The translations under genes were made by a program, and so were the position numbers. From a virus, in the IMG/VR virus record IMGVR_UViG_3300013372_000155, positions 1 through 25,985 of that record: DNA of 25,985 nucleotides; one strand, 5' to 3'. The notes below the pieces were generated by a model. The model ran no database searches. It saw only the letters and a program-made list of their open reading frames with translations, and had not been told where the DNA came from. This document shows, piece after piece, positions 15,121-24,142 of the stretch (position 1 is the stretch's first letter; each line of letters opens with the position of its first letter).

Positions 15121-15542
15121 ACGAATGCCTTAAATGCTAAGGGATCACACGTTACCTTTGCGATAACTTCGTGATCGTTGAAAATAGCGAACAACGCAGG
15201 TTCTTCCTCATCTGTAGGAATCTCCCACCTGTCACCACCCCACTTTGGCACCCGGATGAAGTCACCCGCCTGACACCAAGCACCCTCCGGCCACGATTGC
15301 ATCGTGTCTCGGTGCTTAAACGCCAACGGACCTACTTCAACTACCTTGGCAATCATGTTCTGCCACTTTTCGGCCTCTTTCGTCTCATTCACAAGGATCA
15401 AACCACCGTGTGACTTTTTCTTCGTCCTACGAAGCTGCACAAGGATTCGTCCACCAAGAGGCTTTGCACCGGGATCCACGCTCGGAAATGCCCAAGCTAA
15501 TTCAGCATCGTTAGATGCTACCGGCTCATTCATGTTCATCAT
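15117..15542 (-). CDS. GroES-like co-chaperonin (Cpn10), phage-encoded
   Basis: The 141-aa product shows the Cpn10 pattern. PLGGRILVQLRRTKKK (28-43) is the first barrel strand. SHGGLILVNETKEAEKW (44-60) matches the GroES mobile loop, with GGLIL in the place of GroES GGIVL, the tripeptide that docks onto GroEL. IAKVVEVGPLAFK (64-76) is the next barrel strand and AGDFIRVPKWGG (92-103) corresponds to the conserved G-D segment. It is longer than host GroES (about 97 aa), with an N-terminal extension and a C-terminal FNDHEVIAKV end. The start may be any of the first Mets (15542 or 15533). It overlaps the upstream gene by 17 nt and the scaffold by 4 nt. It probably redirects the host GroEL to fold the capsid or another head protein, as T4 gp31 does. 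Confidence 0.85.
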   Translation of the reverse strand: MMNMNEPVASNDAELAWAFPSVDPGAKPLGGRILVQLRRTKKKSHGGLILVNETKEAEKWQNMIAKVVEVGPLAFKHRDTMQSWPEGAWCQAGDFIRVPKWGGDRWEIPTDEEEPALFAIFNDHEVIAKVTCDPLAFKAFV

Positions 15543-15711
15543 CTTCTCTTAAAAGATTATTGAGAATCTCAAGGGCATCTTCTAACCCTTGATGTTGTCC
15601 AACCATACGGTGATAAGCCTCCCATGTCGGCGCTTTTCCAGTCGCCAGGGCCAGGGCTATCTCTCCCTGTGAAGCCTTTATCCCACCAATAAGGTCGCTA
15701 ATCGTTTTCAT
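15526..15711 (-). CDS. Small helical hypothetical protein (61 aa)
   Basis: The 61-aa product begins MKTISDLIGGIKASQGEIAL and appears almost wholly alpha-helical and acidic at its C-terminus (EDALEILNNLLREDDEHE). Its start overlaps the stop of the 46-aa ORF by 4 nt (ATGA) and its 3' end overlaps the co-chaperonin gene, so it is translationally linked on both sides. The size and helical hairpin look are like small phage head-assembly or portal-adaptor helpers; no family is recognised. Confidence 0.8.
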   Translation of the reverse strand: MKTISDLIGGIKASQGEIALALATGKAPTWEAYHRMVGQHQGLEDALEILNNLLREDDEHE

Positions 15712-15848
15712 TTTTTCTTCAGTAGTTTCGGCTCCTGTTTAGGTTGGTCTTTGGCTTGCATGGATTGCCCGTTCAAGGGAACCCCCATAGCCATCCGTTT
15801 GTGTTGTTTCACAAACTCACTCTTCTGCTCTTTGTCGTAGTTCGACAT
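15708..15848 (-). CDS. Tiny charged hypothetical protein (46 aa)
   Basis: The frame from ATG 15848 to TGA 15708 encodes 46 residues starting MSNYDKEQKSEFVKQHKRMA and ending with a Lys-rich tail. AGGAG, overlapping the portal gene's stop codon, lies about 7 nt before the ATG. The stop overlaps the next start as ATGA. A strong ribosome site plus coupling on both sides supports a real gene despite its length. It is polar and basic with no motif. Confidence 0.8.
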   Translation of the reverse strand: MSNYDKEQKSEFVKQHKRMAMGVPLNGQSMQAKDQPKQEPKLLKKK

Positions 15849-15857
15849 GACACACTC

Positions 15858-18398
15858 CTATTGCAGCTTGGTTGAGAAATCTACTACCGTCTTATCCTGA
15901 TCTAGTTTCAGTCGCGCAGCATCCCGAGTAAGCCTTGCAGTCTCAATCCTCTCTTTTGTCTCTTGATCGCCCTTAGCTATCGCAAGACGCAATTGAAGAT
16001 CTTCCATCTCCATCTGCTGCTTCTGCTGTAACTCCAACATATCCAGTTGAAGCTTCTGAGCCATCTCCTGACCCTTGAGCTGCAACTCTGCCTGATCCCG
16101 CGCCTGGCGCCTCTGAGTCTCAGCCATGCTCGTCTGCAACAACACCTGACCATCCGGCGTCAAATCAGGCTTCGGCTTGAACTGCTGGATTGCCTGCGTC
16201 ATCTGCTGAATCACCGGCAGAATCCCACTCAACGTCTGCTGACTGTCCATGTCTACATGTTGCGACGCAGCACCGTACAACTTATCCAAAGCCTTCGGAT
16301 CATCCAACAACTCATAGTTGTCCGGCTTCTCACCAATAGACCTGTGGATATAACCTTCCATGCGGTTCAAATACCACAACGCTATGTGCTGCTTAATGTG
16401 TTCCATCGCCTTCGGTAGGAACGTCGGAGCAATCATTGGGTTCTGACCAAACACCGGGTTCTTGGCGTAATCCAAATGAGCCTGTATATGACCTAGATGA
16501 TCCTGTTCAGGATAAGCAAACGCTGCCTGACCAATTGACATCGCTACGTTTTCGTTAGCAGGATCCATCTTCTCCGGCCCAGGCATGTCAATCATCACCT
16601 CGTTAATACCGGGAACCTTCAACTGCTTCAAAAACCGCTCAATCACAATCTTCCGGTTAAACAGGTCAGGGTTCTTCTCCATCACCGCCATCACCGCTTG
16701 CGACTGCGCCATCCTCTGCGTCTCAGAGAAGATATGCGGATCACTTACCGGGATAACATCAGAAACCTTCGCAAAGTCCTCACGCTTGATATCTAGATCA
16801 ACCATGTCCTCACTACGGCGCATGTCCTCTAAATACCAACGGTTGATCCTCTGAAGGATCTTTAAGACCCTGCTCTGACTCTTATGAAGCCTTGCATGGA
16901 TACTTGAAAAGACCGCAGCACCCTGCTCAATCAACGCCTGAGTCGTTCCTACCGGCGTCTGAGCATTGACATCAGCGATCTTCTCTTCCGCGGTCGTTAC
17001 AACCCCCTTAGCTGCTGTTGTCAACCACCCCAACAGTTGGAACAACACCGGATTCGGCGGGTTAAAGGGAAACGGCATCGCAATCTTGCGAATATCATCT
17101 ACACCTGGAGCCGCTTCAATCTCCGCTACTTGAGTTACCTCAACCTGCTGGCTCTGACCCGATAGCTTCGCTCCCTTGAGCTTTAGCATCGTCGCAGCAT
17201 TGTTGATATGCGCTGAGTCCATCAACGCCCTCAGAGCACCCGTAAGAGCCGCAGACAACCCGCCAATCAAATGAGGTAGACCAATCGCATACGCACCGCG
17301 CCACGGAATAAACTTGTACTCGACAATCCAGTCAAGCTTTTCCATGACCTCATCGCCCTCTTCCCAGTTTCGGTAGAGTCCAATGACTTCAGTCTCAAGC
17401 TCATCAATCATCAAGATATACGGGGCAAGCTCTCCCTTCGTATAAGGGTCGCTCTCAATCTCAAGCCACGTATAAACGTGATACACCCGACGAACACCGT
17501 CTTCGTTATCGTTCGGGCTCTTTCCTTCTATCTTGTCCGTAGCCTTCTGCGCTGAAGTAGGCTCTGGATCCATCGTCGCCCGGACGTAACTTGCATCCCG
17601 GTACAACCCCGACCGAATCCTCTGCCGATACTCATAGTTCGACAGATCATGTACCTCTGTAACCCTCTGCGCCGTGTAAAAGTTCGTCGCCGCAAACGGT
17701 AAGATAACATTGTCAATCGGAAGGAATTCCGCGCAGGGACGCTTTTGCCTCTCGTCATACCAGAGCTTCAGATACTGAGAACCTCCTAGCGGAAGCTGCG
17801 TCAACATCTGCTCCTGCTCATCTAGGAACTCTGGAATCTGCTCGGTCAACTGCCAGTTCATGAAGTCGCGCTTGCGCTCTGCAATCGCAATCTTCTCTTT
17901 GTCTACATCCCCGATAATCTTCGTTCTCGTCGGACCATCCGCAGGAAACAACTCTTTGATCGCTCGAGCGGCAAAGTCAACACAACCCTCAGCCATGATC
18001 GGATGCACGACCTTAGACGCACCGTTAAACGTAGCGCCACCAGGAGCATCGTTCCCCATCCCAGTTCGACGAATACCCTCTTCATACTGCTTATCACGCT
18101 GCTTGCGAGCTTCCTTGTCTTTCTCAATTAGCTCAATGTATCTCAGCGCGAAACCAGCAATCTCATAACCGTCGTAAGCATCTACGTCAGCAAGATTCTC
18201 GTAGAAGTCTTGGTTCTCCATCGGGCCAGCAGGCAACTTAACCAGAGCAGAACCATCAGGAAGCTCTTCAATCTCGGATTCCTCAAGATCAAGATCTACC
18301 TCTACGGGCTCTTCTTGGAGCTTGTCCCCCTGCGCTAAACCACCGATGCCAGGGATCTCTCTACCGTAGTCCTGCTCAATAGGGAATTCAGTTGCCAT
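15858..18398 (-). CDS. Portal protein (846 aa)
   Basis: This 846-aa protein would form the 12-fold ring at the capsid vertex through which DNA enters and leaves. Residues about 60-140 form a helical, charged region (YIELIEKDKEARKQRDKQYE) leading into GGATFNGASKVVHPIMAEGC, a conserved-looking portal entry segment. The core has CAEFLPIDNVILPFAATNFY, WRGAYAIGLPHLIGGLSAAL and a helix with ALTGALRALMDSAHINNAAT, all characteristic of large P22-like or podovirus portals. The C-terminal 110 residues are a Gln/Glu-rich coiled coil, likely a barrel extending into the head. The acidic N-terminal 55 residues are extra. The start overlaps the upstream stop by 11 nt, with GAGG as the ribosome site. The portal identity is firm; the exact family is not. 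Confidence 0.9.
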   Translation of the reverse strand: MATEFPIEQDYGREIPGIGGLAQGDKLQEEPVEVDLDLEESEIEELPDGSALVKLPAGPMENQDFYENLADVDAYDGYEIAGFALRYIELIEKDKEARKQRDKQYEEGIRRTGMGNDAPGGATFNGASKVVHPIMAEGCVDFAARAIKELFPADGPTRTKIIGDVDKEKIAIAERKRDFMNWQLTEQIPEFLDEQEQMLTQLPLGGSQYLKLWYDERQKRPCAEFLPIDNVILPFAATNFYTAQRVTEVHDLSNYEYRQRIRSGLYRDASYVRATMDPEPTSAQKATDKIEGKSPNDNEDGVRRVYHVYTWLEIESDPYTKGELAPYILMIDELETEVIGLYRNWEEGDEVMEKLDWIVEYKFIPWRGAYAIGLPHLIGGLSAALTGALRALMDSAHINNAATMLKLKGAKLSGQSQQVEVTQVAEIEAAPGVDDIRKIAMPFPFNPPNPVLFQLLGWLTTAAKGVVTTAEEKIADVNAQTPVGTTQALIEQGAAVFSSIHARLHKSQSRVLKILQRINRWYLEDMRRSEDMVDLDIKREDFAKVSDVIPVSDPHIFSETQRMAQSQAVMAVMEKNPDLFNRKIVIERFLKQLKVPGINEVMIDMPGPEKMDPANENVAMSIGQAAFAYPEQDHLGHIQAHLDYAKNPVFGQNPMIAPTFLPKAMEHIKQHIALWYLNRMEGYIHRSIGEKPDNYELLDDPKALDKLYGAASQHVDMDSQQTLSGILPVIQQMTQAIQQFKPKPDLTPDGQVLLQTSMAETQRRQARDQAELQLKGQEMAQKLQLDMLELQQKQQMEMEDLQLRLAIAKGDQETKERIETARLTRDAARLKLDQDKTVVDFSTKLQ

Positions 18399-21300
18399 GT
18401 TTTTTCCTCAAGACGGACAAACCGCCAAGCTTTACCAAACCGCCTTTTTTCTTTTTTGTTCTAACGTCCGGCATAGCCTCGGATTTGAAGTAGGGCATCA
18501 ACACGCCCTCTCCCGTTTCAACCATATCCAATATGTAGTTGCGAATGTTTTTAGGCGTTGGCTTTACGCCTTGCCCCTGAAGAGTATACGCAGTTTGTTT
18601 CTCTAACAGGTCTAGAGCATCGCCTCTAGGAGACTTCAAACCCGTCAACTCTCCCCCTCCAAACCACCTTCCCGCCTGCGCCATCCCACCAGGAATGCCA
18701 AGCTCATTCGCTATATCCAACATTTTTGATTCGGCCAAACCATATTCCGTAGAACCGAAACCGCCTTGCCGAGTAAAATATGGGTGATACGGGCTTGCTA
18801 AGGTTTCTCCAGCGGCTTCGTGAACATCCAACACAACAGATTTCCCAAAGTCACCGGCTTTTTGCGTTCCATACGTTGGGATCTTGTAGTTGGTCGGTAT
18901 ATCCGCTTTAACCTGCTCTCGCAAGTTTGTACCGCCTTCAATGACCTGCTGAACGCCTTGTCGATGTACGGGCATCAATGGCAATCCCGTGCCATATCGT
19001 TGCTTGAACTTCGCCATCTCTTCGGCTACCGTCTTTTCGTCTAACGGCAATCCTCTAGCTTTCATATCCCTCAAGAACTGACCTACCGCCATCTCATTCA
19101 TAATTGAATTACGAGCAGATGCCGGGGCTGTTTCATATACGAACTGCTCAAACTTTTCCGCAGGAATCCCTCTTTCTAGAGCGGCCATCTTCAATGGATA
19201 CAACGACCCGTAGAAAGTTTCACCCCCCAGCGGAAGCCCGCGCATAATCTGCTGTTTGATAAGCTCTCGGTTCCGCGGATCGTCATACATCTCTCCCACG
19301 TAACCTACATCTGCTCGCGCAGGTTGATACCGCGGGAATCTCGTCTGCTCTACCCCAGGGAAACCTTCTAACGCTTCTTTAATGAGCGACCGGTCAAACG
19401 CTTGCAACCCAGGAGGAGGAGGCGTCCACGGCTCTGTCGGTTGACGCAAAAACTCTTCTGCCCTTTGTGCCCTTTCCTCTACAACTGACGGTACGTTTCT
19501 AAATCTTCTAGCCAGTGGCGCTGAATACGGCTCGTTTACAAGCTCACCAAAATCACTGACAGCAGACGGTTTATCGATACGCTCCCAACGGAATCTTGAT
19601 AACACATCTCGTTCTGCTTTCTTTTCTACTTCTTGCTCAGAAAGCTTTGGATTATCTTTGGCTATCCGCTTTGATGACTGCTGAATAGCTTTATCAAGTT
19701 CCGCAGGCGTGGCAACTGGCTTTTCAGAAATCTCCTCTAACTTTTTGGAAACTCTGATTGCAGCGTCTGACGCTTGTTTTGCACCCTTTGCTCCGGCTTT
19801 CGCTCCGGCTACAGCACCCTTAACTATTCCACCAGCCTGAAACGCTTGAACTAAGCCGCCCTTCTTGAATCGCTGCACCGGTGTTTGACGGTAAAGAATC
19901 GCCGTACCTTGCTCCGGGTTCATCATCCCTTCATAACCGTACTCTTTGACCATTCTTTCAACGTCTGTAAACGCTTGAAACGGGTCAGTCAAACCTTTGT
20001 TTGCTTGCGACGTATACGGAATCCTGTTCGCCTCCGCAGCAAGCACACGGAACTTCATAGGATCCGCCATAACGTCATACAAACTCTCCCCTTTAGCTCC
20101 GTACCTATACGGACCTAAACCGGGTTCAGGCTTTACTATAGAAGGATCTCCGGTATACGCATACGATCTTTCCATGACTGGATTCATCGCATACTTCAAA
20201 CGATTCATCTCTTCACCAGCAATACCACTTCCATACTTCAGCGGATCTAAAAACCTAATATCAGGAGAATGACTGAAGTGCGTCAGCATTTCCGATGCCG
20301 TCGTCCCCGCGGCAGGTTTACTCAAAGATTGAACGTACTCCGGCATACCGCCTTTGTACCCTAGATCAAGAAACTCCGGCGGTAGCAACACACTTTTCTG
20401 CGGCGCAAACTGAAACTCTTTCCACGCTTCATTCAAACTGGCATCAATGTCCGCGATATCTTTTGTTAACCCGCGCCTGCTTGCTTCCCAACGAGCCGCA
20501 TTCAGCTTGTTAATCCTTTGCTTCAACGGAGCATTGACAGGCGTGTAGTTCACAAACGAGTTCTGTCCTCGCGTTTCACTTGCCATCGCCATTCTTGCTA
20601 ACGGCGAAAACATCCGCGAATGCGCTCCGTATGCAATCTCTTCGCCTTTAGGCCCAAACGAGTTCCCATGTATGGCATGACCATAAAAATCATGCACTGC
20701 ACGAAACATCTCGTTTGTATTCAACCCGGTCGCAGGATCTACCGCATTGAGAAAATCGTGTATATCGCCACCCTGGTATACATACAGATGACGATTGCCA
20801 TATATGTCACGCAACATCTCGTTACTGGAACGGTAGTTCCCCTCTCCAGCACGGTGATACGACATATTTACCGGCAGCGCTCTAAATTGATCTGCCGTCT
20901 CTTTAGCTAACTGCCTATAAGCGGCCTCCATCAACTGATCGTAGTTTTTGGCACCAGTTGACTCAACCAATTCAGGGAACTTACTACCATAAGCATTGAA
21001 TACAGCCTGCTTATAGTCGTCACCACCTTCTGCCGCAATCTGAAAGGTTCGCCCAATCGCAGACTGCTTCGCTAGGCTCGACTCCGGCATTTCCGGGAGT
21101 TCATACTTCTGCCCAAGCGTTTTTTGACTGTAGTCTTCTACAGACTTCCTGACAAAATTTGTTGGGTCCTTAACTAACTGCCCAACCGCCTCGTCCGATA
21201 TTGGTTGCGGAACATCGCCTCCACCTGATCCTGGGGCACCTTCACCTGCCCGTACTTCTTCTCGTACCCCTCTATCTTTTGATCCAGCCTCTTGAGCAGA

Positions 21301-21984
21301 TCTTGATTTGACTCTGTAGAACGGGCCTTCTTGGATTGTTTCATATACGCCCCCCTCCGGGGCTGCTTTCATCATTAAACCTTGAGCACCTAGAATCCTC
21401 TCTGCACCCTCAGCTAACATAGGCTGTGCAGCCCTTAAACCGCCCTGCAAGCCCCTCTGAGCCTGCGCTGCTGCTGCGCCCGCCGGAATAGCCTGAAGCG
21501 CCTGTAACTGAACCTGCGGCATCGCAGGAATCTCTGGAATCAACTCAGCTACCGCAGACAACGCACCCATGCCCTCTTCGGTAGTCGGCACGTACATCTG
21601 GCGTTTCATCATGCCTAACGGGTCTTTTTCGCCAGTAACCAGCGATTGAACCATCGAGGGCACCGATAATGCCGCAGCACTACCCAATGACGCTAAAGCC
21701 TGACCAGCACCGAGAGTCTGCGCAGGAAGCTGTTTAAGCCTCTCTACGAACGTCGGATCTTTCTCAAAGACCCTAGATACATCCCCGCCGAGAATGTTCT
21801 CGCTCGGGACATCCCTCGCCCTCTCGCGCTCTCGAGCCATCGCTAACGCAAGATCGAATGCCTGATCCTCTGACATCCCGCCAGAAGTTAATTGATCCCG
21901 CATGGCATCCGTGTCAGACGCAAACGGATCCGGCTTACGAGATTTTGATGCGATATAACGGTCTAATCGGTCAGCAAGGTCCAT
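18388..21984 (-). CDS. Giant multi-domain phage protein with ADP-ribosyltransferase-like segment
   Basis: The 1198-aa protein lies between terminase and portal. Residues 1-200 are helical and Ala-rich with no clear signal. Residues 426-480 form a motif block, FRAVHDFYGHAIHG (H431, D432, G435, H436), then FGPKGEEIA, H455 and SETRGQN, recalling a domain of phage polyvalent proteins and possibly metal-binding. Residues 566-705 (LTHFSHSPDIRFLDPLKYGS, GEEMNR, RSYAYTG, SLYDVMADP, EYGYEGMMNP, TAILYRQTPV) resemble ADP-ribosyltransferase folds. RFKKGGLV at 705-712 and KKKKGGLVKLGG at the C-terminus are K-x-G-G motifs. Residues 880-1165 form another unrecognised globular region (VLDVHEAAGETLASPYHPYF). 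Its AGGAGG ribosome site is strong. It may be injected with the DNA or act in the host; function is inferred. Confidence 0.7.
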   Translation of the reverse strand: MDLADRLDRYIASKSRKPDPFASDTDAMRDQLTSGGMSEDQAFDLALAMARERERARDVPSENILGGDVSRVFEKDPTFVERLKQLPAQTLGAGQALASLGSAAALSVPSMVQSLVTGEKDPLGMMKRQMYVPTTEEGMGALSAVAELIPEIPAMPQVQLQALQAIPAGAAAAQAQRGLQGGLRAAQPMLAEGAERILGAQGLMMKAAPEGGVYETIQEGPFYRVKSRSAQEAGSKDRGVREEVRAGEGAPGSGGGDVPQPISDEAVGQLVKDPTNFVRKSVEDYSQKTLGQKYELPEMPESSLAKQSAIGRTFQIAAEGGDDYKQAVFNAYGSKFPELVESTGAKNYDQLMEAAYRQLAKETADQFRALPVNMSYHRAGEGNYRSSNEMLRDIYGNRHLYVYQGGDIHDFLNAVDPATGLNTNEMFRAVHDFYGHAIHGNSFGPKGEEIAYGAHSRMFSPLARMAMASETRGQNSFVNYTPVNAPLKQRINKLNAARWEASRRGLTKDIADIDASLNEAWKEFQFAPQKSVLLPPEFLDLGYKGGMPEYVQSLSKPAAGTTASEMLTHFSHSPDIRFLDPLKYGSGIAGEEMNRLKYAMNPVMERSYAYTGDPSIVKPEPGLGPYRYGAKGESLYDVMADPMKFRVLAAEANRIPYTSQANKGLTDPFQAFTDVERMVKEYGYEGMMNPEQGTAILYRQTPVQRFKKGGLVQAFQAGGIVKGAVAGAKAGAKGAKQASDAAIRVSKKLEEISEKPVATPAELDKAIQQSSKRIAKDNPKLSEQEVEKKAERDVLSRFRWERIDKPSAVSDFGELVNEPYSAPLARRFRNVPSVVEERAQRAEEFLRQPTEPWTPPPPGLQAFDRSLIKEALEGFPGVEQTRFPRYQPARADVGYVGEMYDDPRNRELIKQQIMRGLPLGGETFYGSLYPLKMAALERGIPAEKFEQFVYETAPASARNSIMNEMAVGQFLRDMKARGLPLDEKTVAEEMAKFKQRYGTGLPLMPVHRQGVQQVIEGGTNLREQVKADIPTNYKIPTYGTQKAGDFGKSVVLDVHEAAGETLASPYHPYFTRQGGFGSTEYGLAESKMLDIANELGIPGGMAQAGRWFGGGELTGLKSPRGDALDLLEKQTAYTLQGQGVKPTPKNIRNYILDMVETGEGVLMPYFKSEAMPDVRTKKKKGGLVKLGGLSVLRKKHGN

Positions 21985-22001
21985 GGCGCCCTCCTTCCCG
22001 C

Positions 22002-22025
22002 ATCATACTTTTATACTGCCGTCAA
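22002..22025 (-). promoter_or_regulatory. Promoter-like AT-rich boxes in 43-nt gap (weak)
   Basis: The minus strand of the gap before the giant protein gene holds TTGACG (22025-22020), TATAAA (22015-22010) and TATGAT (22007-22002). The spacing of TTGACG to either box (4 or 12 nt) is wrong for a standard sigma-70 promoter, so this is at most a weak or phage-specific signal. It is noted because this is one of few gaps in the operon. Confidence 0.2.
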
Positions 22026-22027
22026 GT

Positions 22028-23449
22028 CTATGCGGAGTATGGATTCTCTTTCGTTCTTCCGGTATCCACATAATCATCTTCGTCCCAGTCATCCCGCGGC
22101 GGAGGATCGACTTCTAACCATCCAGCATCTCTGAGCCATCTCAGAGCCTGCGTACACGCATCCACGAAATCGTCCCTAGTCGACTCAGGGAACGCACAAA
22201 CCTGACTTACTAACGGCTCCGCCCAGTCCTTTACGTACCCCTTCCTTCTGTCCGACTCAGGAACCCACACCCGCCCTCGAGCAATAATGTGACTGACGAT
22301 ATTCATCCGCTGGATCTTGTCCGCATTCCCCGGGTTATATCCAGACACCGGAAGATGCGCCCTTCTGAGATCCTGAATCAAACTAATCCCGGCGGACTTA
22401 TCCTCAACAAGGATCGTATCCACCCGCTTCTTGTCTTTTCCTTCCCCGAAGATCACCTCGTACTCTTCCTGAACCTTTTCCCTGAGATCCGGGTACTGTA
22501 AGAAATCCTGCCAGCAATCTAAGAGCATGACCGACATCGGGCCATCAGTCGGCTTGAATACTCCCCAAGTTCCGCAAGCCGTCGGGTCATTGTGCGTCTT
22601 CTCAGAGGTCGCACAGTCATAACTCTGAACGATGTACTCAAACCGCGGGAACTCCTTGCCCGCAGGCCAAAGCTTGAACCATTCCCTCTTTACGATTCCA
22701 CCGTCCTCGGGATCTATGATCTCAGCGTGAATCTCCTGCTTACCTAACTTTGTACCCTCGTAACTCAAAATCTGCTTCTGGAAGTTCTCAGAGAGATTCT
22801 TTAAGTTTGCATACGTGCTCGCTCGAGTGATGACTACATCGTCACCTTCTCGACCAATCAGTTCTAATAACAGATCTTTCGGCTTCGGCGTCGTTGTGAC
22901 TATCATCCGGGTTTTCATGTCCGGGAGCTTCAATCGCAACCCGAACTGGATCTGATCCCACGCTTCTTGAAGGTAGTCCCAGGCAGCGACCTCATCACCC
23001 CAGCCACCATGAAACTGCGGGCCCCTGAAGCGCTCCGGCTCACTCGCAGGAATACCCTTGATCAAACTACCATTGATGAGCTTTAACTCATGCAACGCCT
23101 TGTTGTAGTCCAGCACAAGCTCAGGAGGGATTACATTAAGCAACCCACTGTCGCCTTCGAAGCATGTAGCCCGGACGTCCGAGCTTGTAGGAGCCGCAAC
23201 CAACCACCGGGTTTTCGGGTAGCTCCACGCCCACCAACCAACCTGCTCTGCCGCGGTCTTAGTCTTGCCCGCACCCCTACCGGCTAACATCAACCATATT
23301 GACCACCAGTCTCCAGGCGGCAGGATCTGATGCTTATGCGCGTTGATCAGCCAGTTAGCCCTCCAACCAAAGGCTATCTGATCATGCGGAGCTAACCTCT
23401 CAAACTCTTCTCGAGTCTTCGGGTCTTTAAGTATCTCGAGGACGTTCAT
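22028..23449 (-). CDS. terL: Terminase large subunit (packaging motor ATPase-nuclease)
   Basis: The 473-aa protein drives DNA into the procapsid and cuts the concatemer. Residues 1-200 are the ATPase domain: Walker A AGRGAGKT (56-63), Walker B ending D152-E153 in GGWGDEVAAW, and a coupling-type TTTPKP motif (185-190). Residues about 270-440 are the RNase H-like nuclease: YDCA (D278), VEDKSAG (D350) and DDFVDA (D427-D430), the expected acidic triad. Family features match the Terminase_6/6C group. The ATG overlaps the HNH gene's stop by 4 nt (ATGA). All key residues seem present, so it should be active. Confidence 0.96.
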   Translation of the reverse strand: MNVLEILKDPKTREEFERLAPHDQIAFGWRANWLINAHKHQILPPGDWWSIWLMLAGRGAGKTKTAAEQVGWWAWSYPKTRWLVAAPTSSDVRATCFEGDSGLLNVIPPELVLDYNKALHELKLINGSLIKGIPASEPERFRGPQFHGGWGDEVAAWDYLQEAWDQIQFGLRLKLPDMKTRMIVTTTPKPKDLLLELIGREGDDVVITRASTYANLKNLSENFQKQILSYEGTKLGKQEIHAEIIDPEDGGIVKREWFKLWPAGKEFPRFEYIVQSYDCATSEKTHNDPTACGTWGVFKPTDGPMSVMLLDCWQDFLQYPDLREKVQEEYEVIFGEGKDKKRVDTILVEDKSAGISLIQDLRRAHLPVSGYNPGNADKIQRMNIVSHIIARGRVWVPESDRRKGYVKDWAEPLVSQVCAFPESTRDDFVDACTQALRWLRDAGWLEVDPPPRDDWDEDDYVDTGRTKENPYSA

Positions 23450-24000
23450 TCACGTGCTAGGCGTTCAGCAAAGGCTTGCATCTCTTCAAACGTCTCTTGA
23501 GGCTCTGGACGCCAATCTGTCTGATCCCAGTTGCCCTTGCCGTGGTTACACTCGTGGCACAACACCTGAAGGTTATCTAACTCTAAGGCCAACTCAGGGA
23601 ACAACCTCCGCGGCTTGATATGGTCTACATGTATCACAGCGCCTGTATCCGGCGTTGCACCGCAGCACATACACTTGCGCTCATACTTGATGATCGCCTG
23701 CATCCTTAGCTTGCGCCACTCATAAGACGAGAGGAACGCATCGGTGTTTGGGTCCATCCCAACCACCTTCTTGACTTTACCAGTCGCCTTGTTCTTCGCT
23801 ACGTAAGCTTTTGTCCAGGCTATGTGCTGTTTTACCCACGCCTTATCAGATACGCCTTCCGGCTTGTTAAACCCGTCCAGCGCTAATCCTCTGCACGCTA
23901 ACGTATATACGCTTACCTTGAACTCGGAAGCCCGCGGAAGCTTCAGCCTGATATATTCCCAGACCCTGCCCTTGTATAGCGTATTGTCACGTTTTGACAC
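23446..24000 (-). CDS. HNH endonuclease next to terminase (about 184 aa)
   Basis: The frame is open from TTG 24006; I place the start at GTG 24000 (MSKRDNTLYK), but TTG 24006 cannot be excluded because no strong ribosome site decides it. Counted from the longer version, residues 112-155 form an HNH zinc nuclease: C112-x2-C115, IHVDHIKPRR (D128-H129), LDNLQVLCHECNHGKG (N145, C150, C153, H155). The N-terminal 110 residues look like a DNA-binding or helical region (SSYEWRKLRMQAIIKYERK). It lies exactly between TerS and TerL, where related HNH proteins are known to take part in terminase cleavage of packaged DNA. It could instead be a homing endonuclease, though its tight overlap with TerL argues for packaging. 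Confidence 0.88.
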   Translation of the reverse strand: MSKRDNTLYKGRVWEYIRLKLPRASEFKVSVYTLACRGLALDGFNKPEGVSDKAWVKQHIAWTKAYVAKNKATGKVKKVVGMDPNTDAFLSSYEWRKLRMQAIIKYERKCMCCGATPDTGAVIHVDHIKPRRLFPELALELDNLQVLCHECNHGKGNWDQTDWRPEPQETFEEMQAFAERLARE

Positions 24001-24142
24001 CAGCAATCATCCGTTGAGATAGATTACGACACAACGCTACTAGAACCCGTACCTCTGCCTCAAGGAGTTCAATCCTCTCCGTCAGGGCTAGTTCTCTGAC
24101 CTCTTGCTTCGCTTTCTCATCTAACTTTTCTTGGTTAGTCAT
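23987..24142 (-). CDS. Small coiled-coil protein between TerS and HNH (51 aa)
   Basis: ATG 24142 overlaps the TerS stop by 8 nt and the frame runs to TGA 23987, overlapping the HNH gene by 14 nt. The 51-aa product (starting MTNQEKLDEKAKQEVREL) is strongly helical and charged, with heptad-like spacing in ALTERIELLEAEVRVLVALC. This looks like a short coiled coil, plausibly a partner of the terminase complex. It fills what would otherwise be an empty gap between TerS and the nuclease. Confidence 0.75.
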   Translation of the reverse strand: MTNQEKLDEKAKQEVRELALTERIELLEAEVRVLVALCRNLSQRMIAGVKT

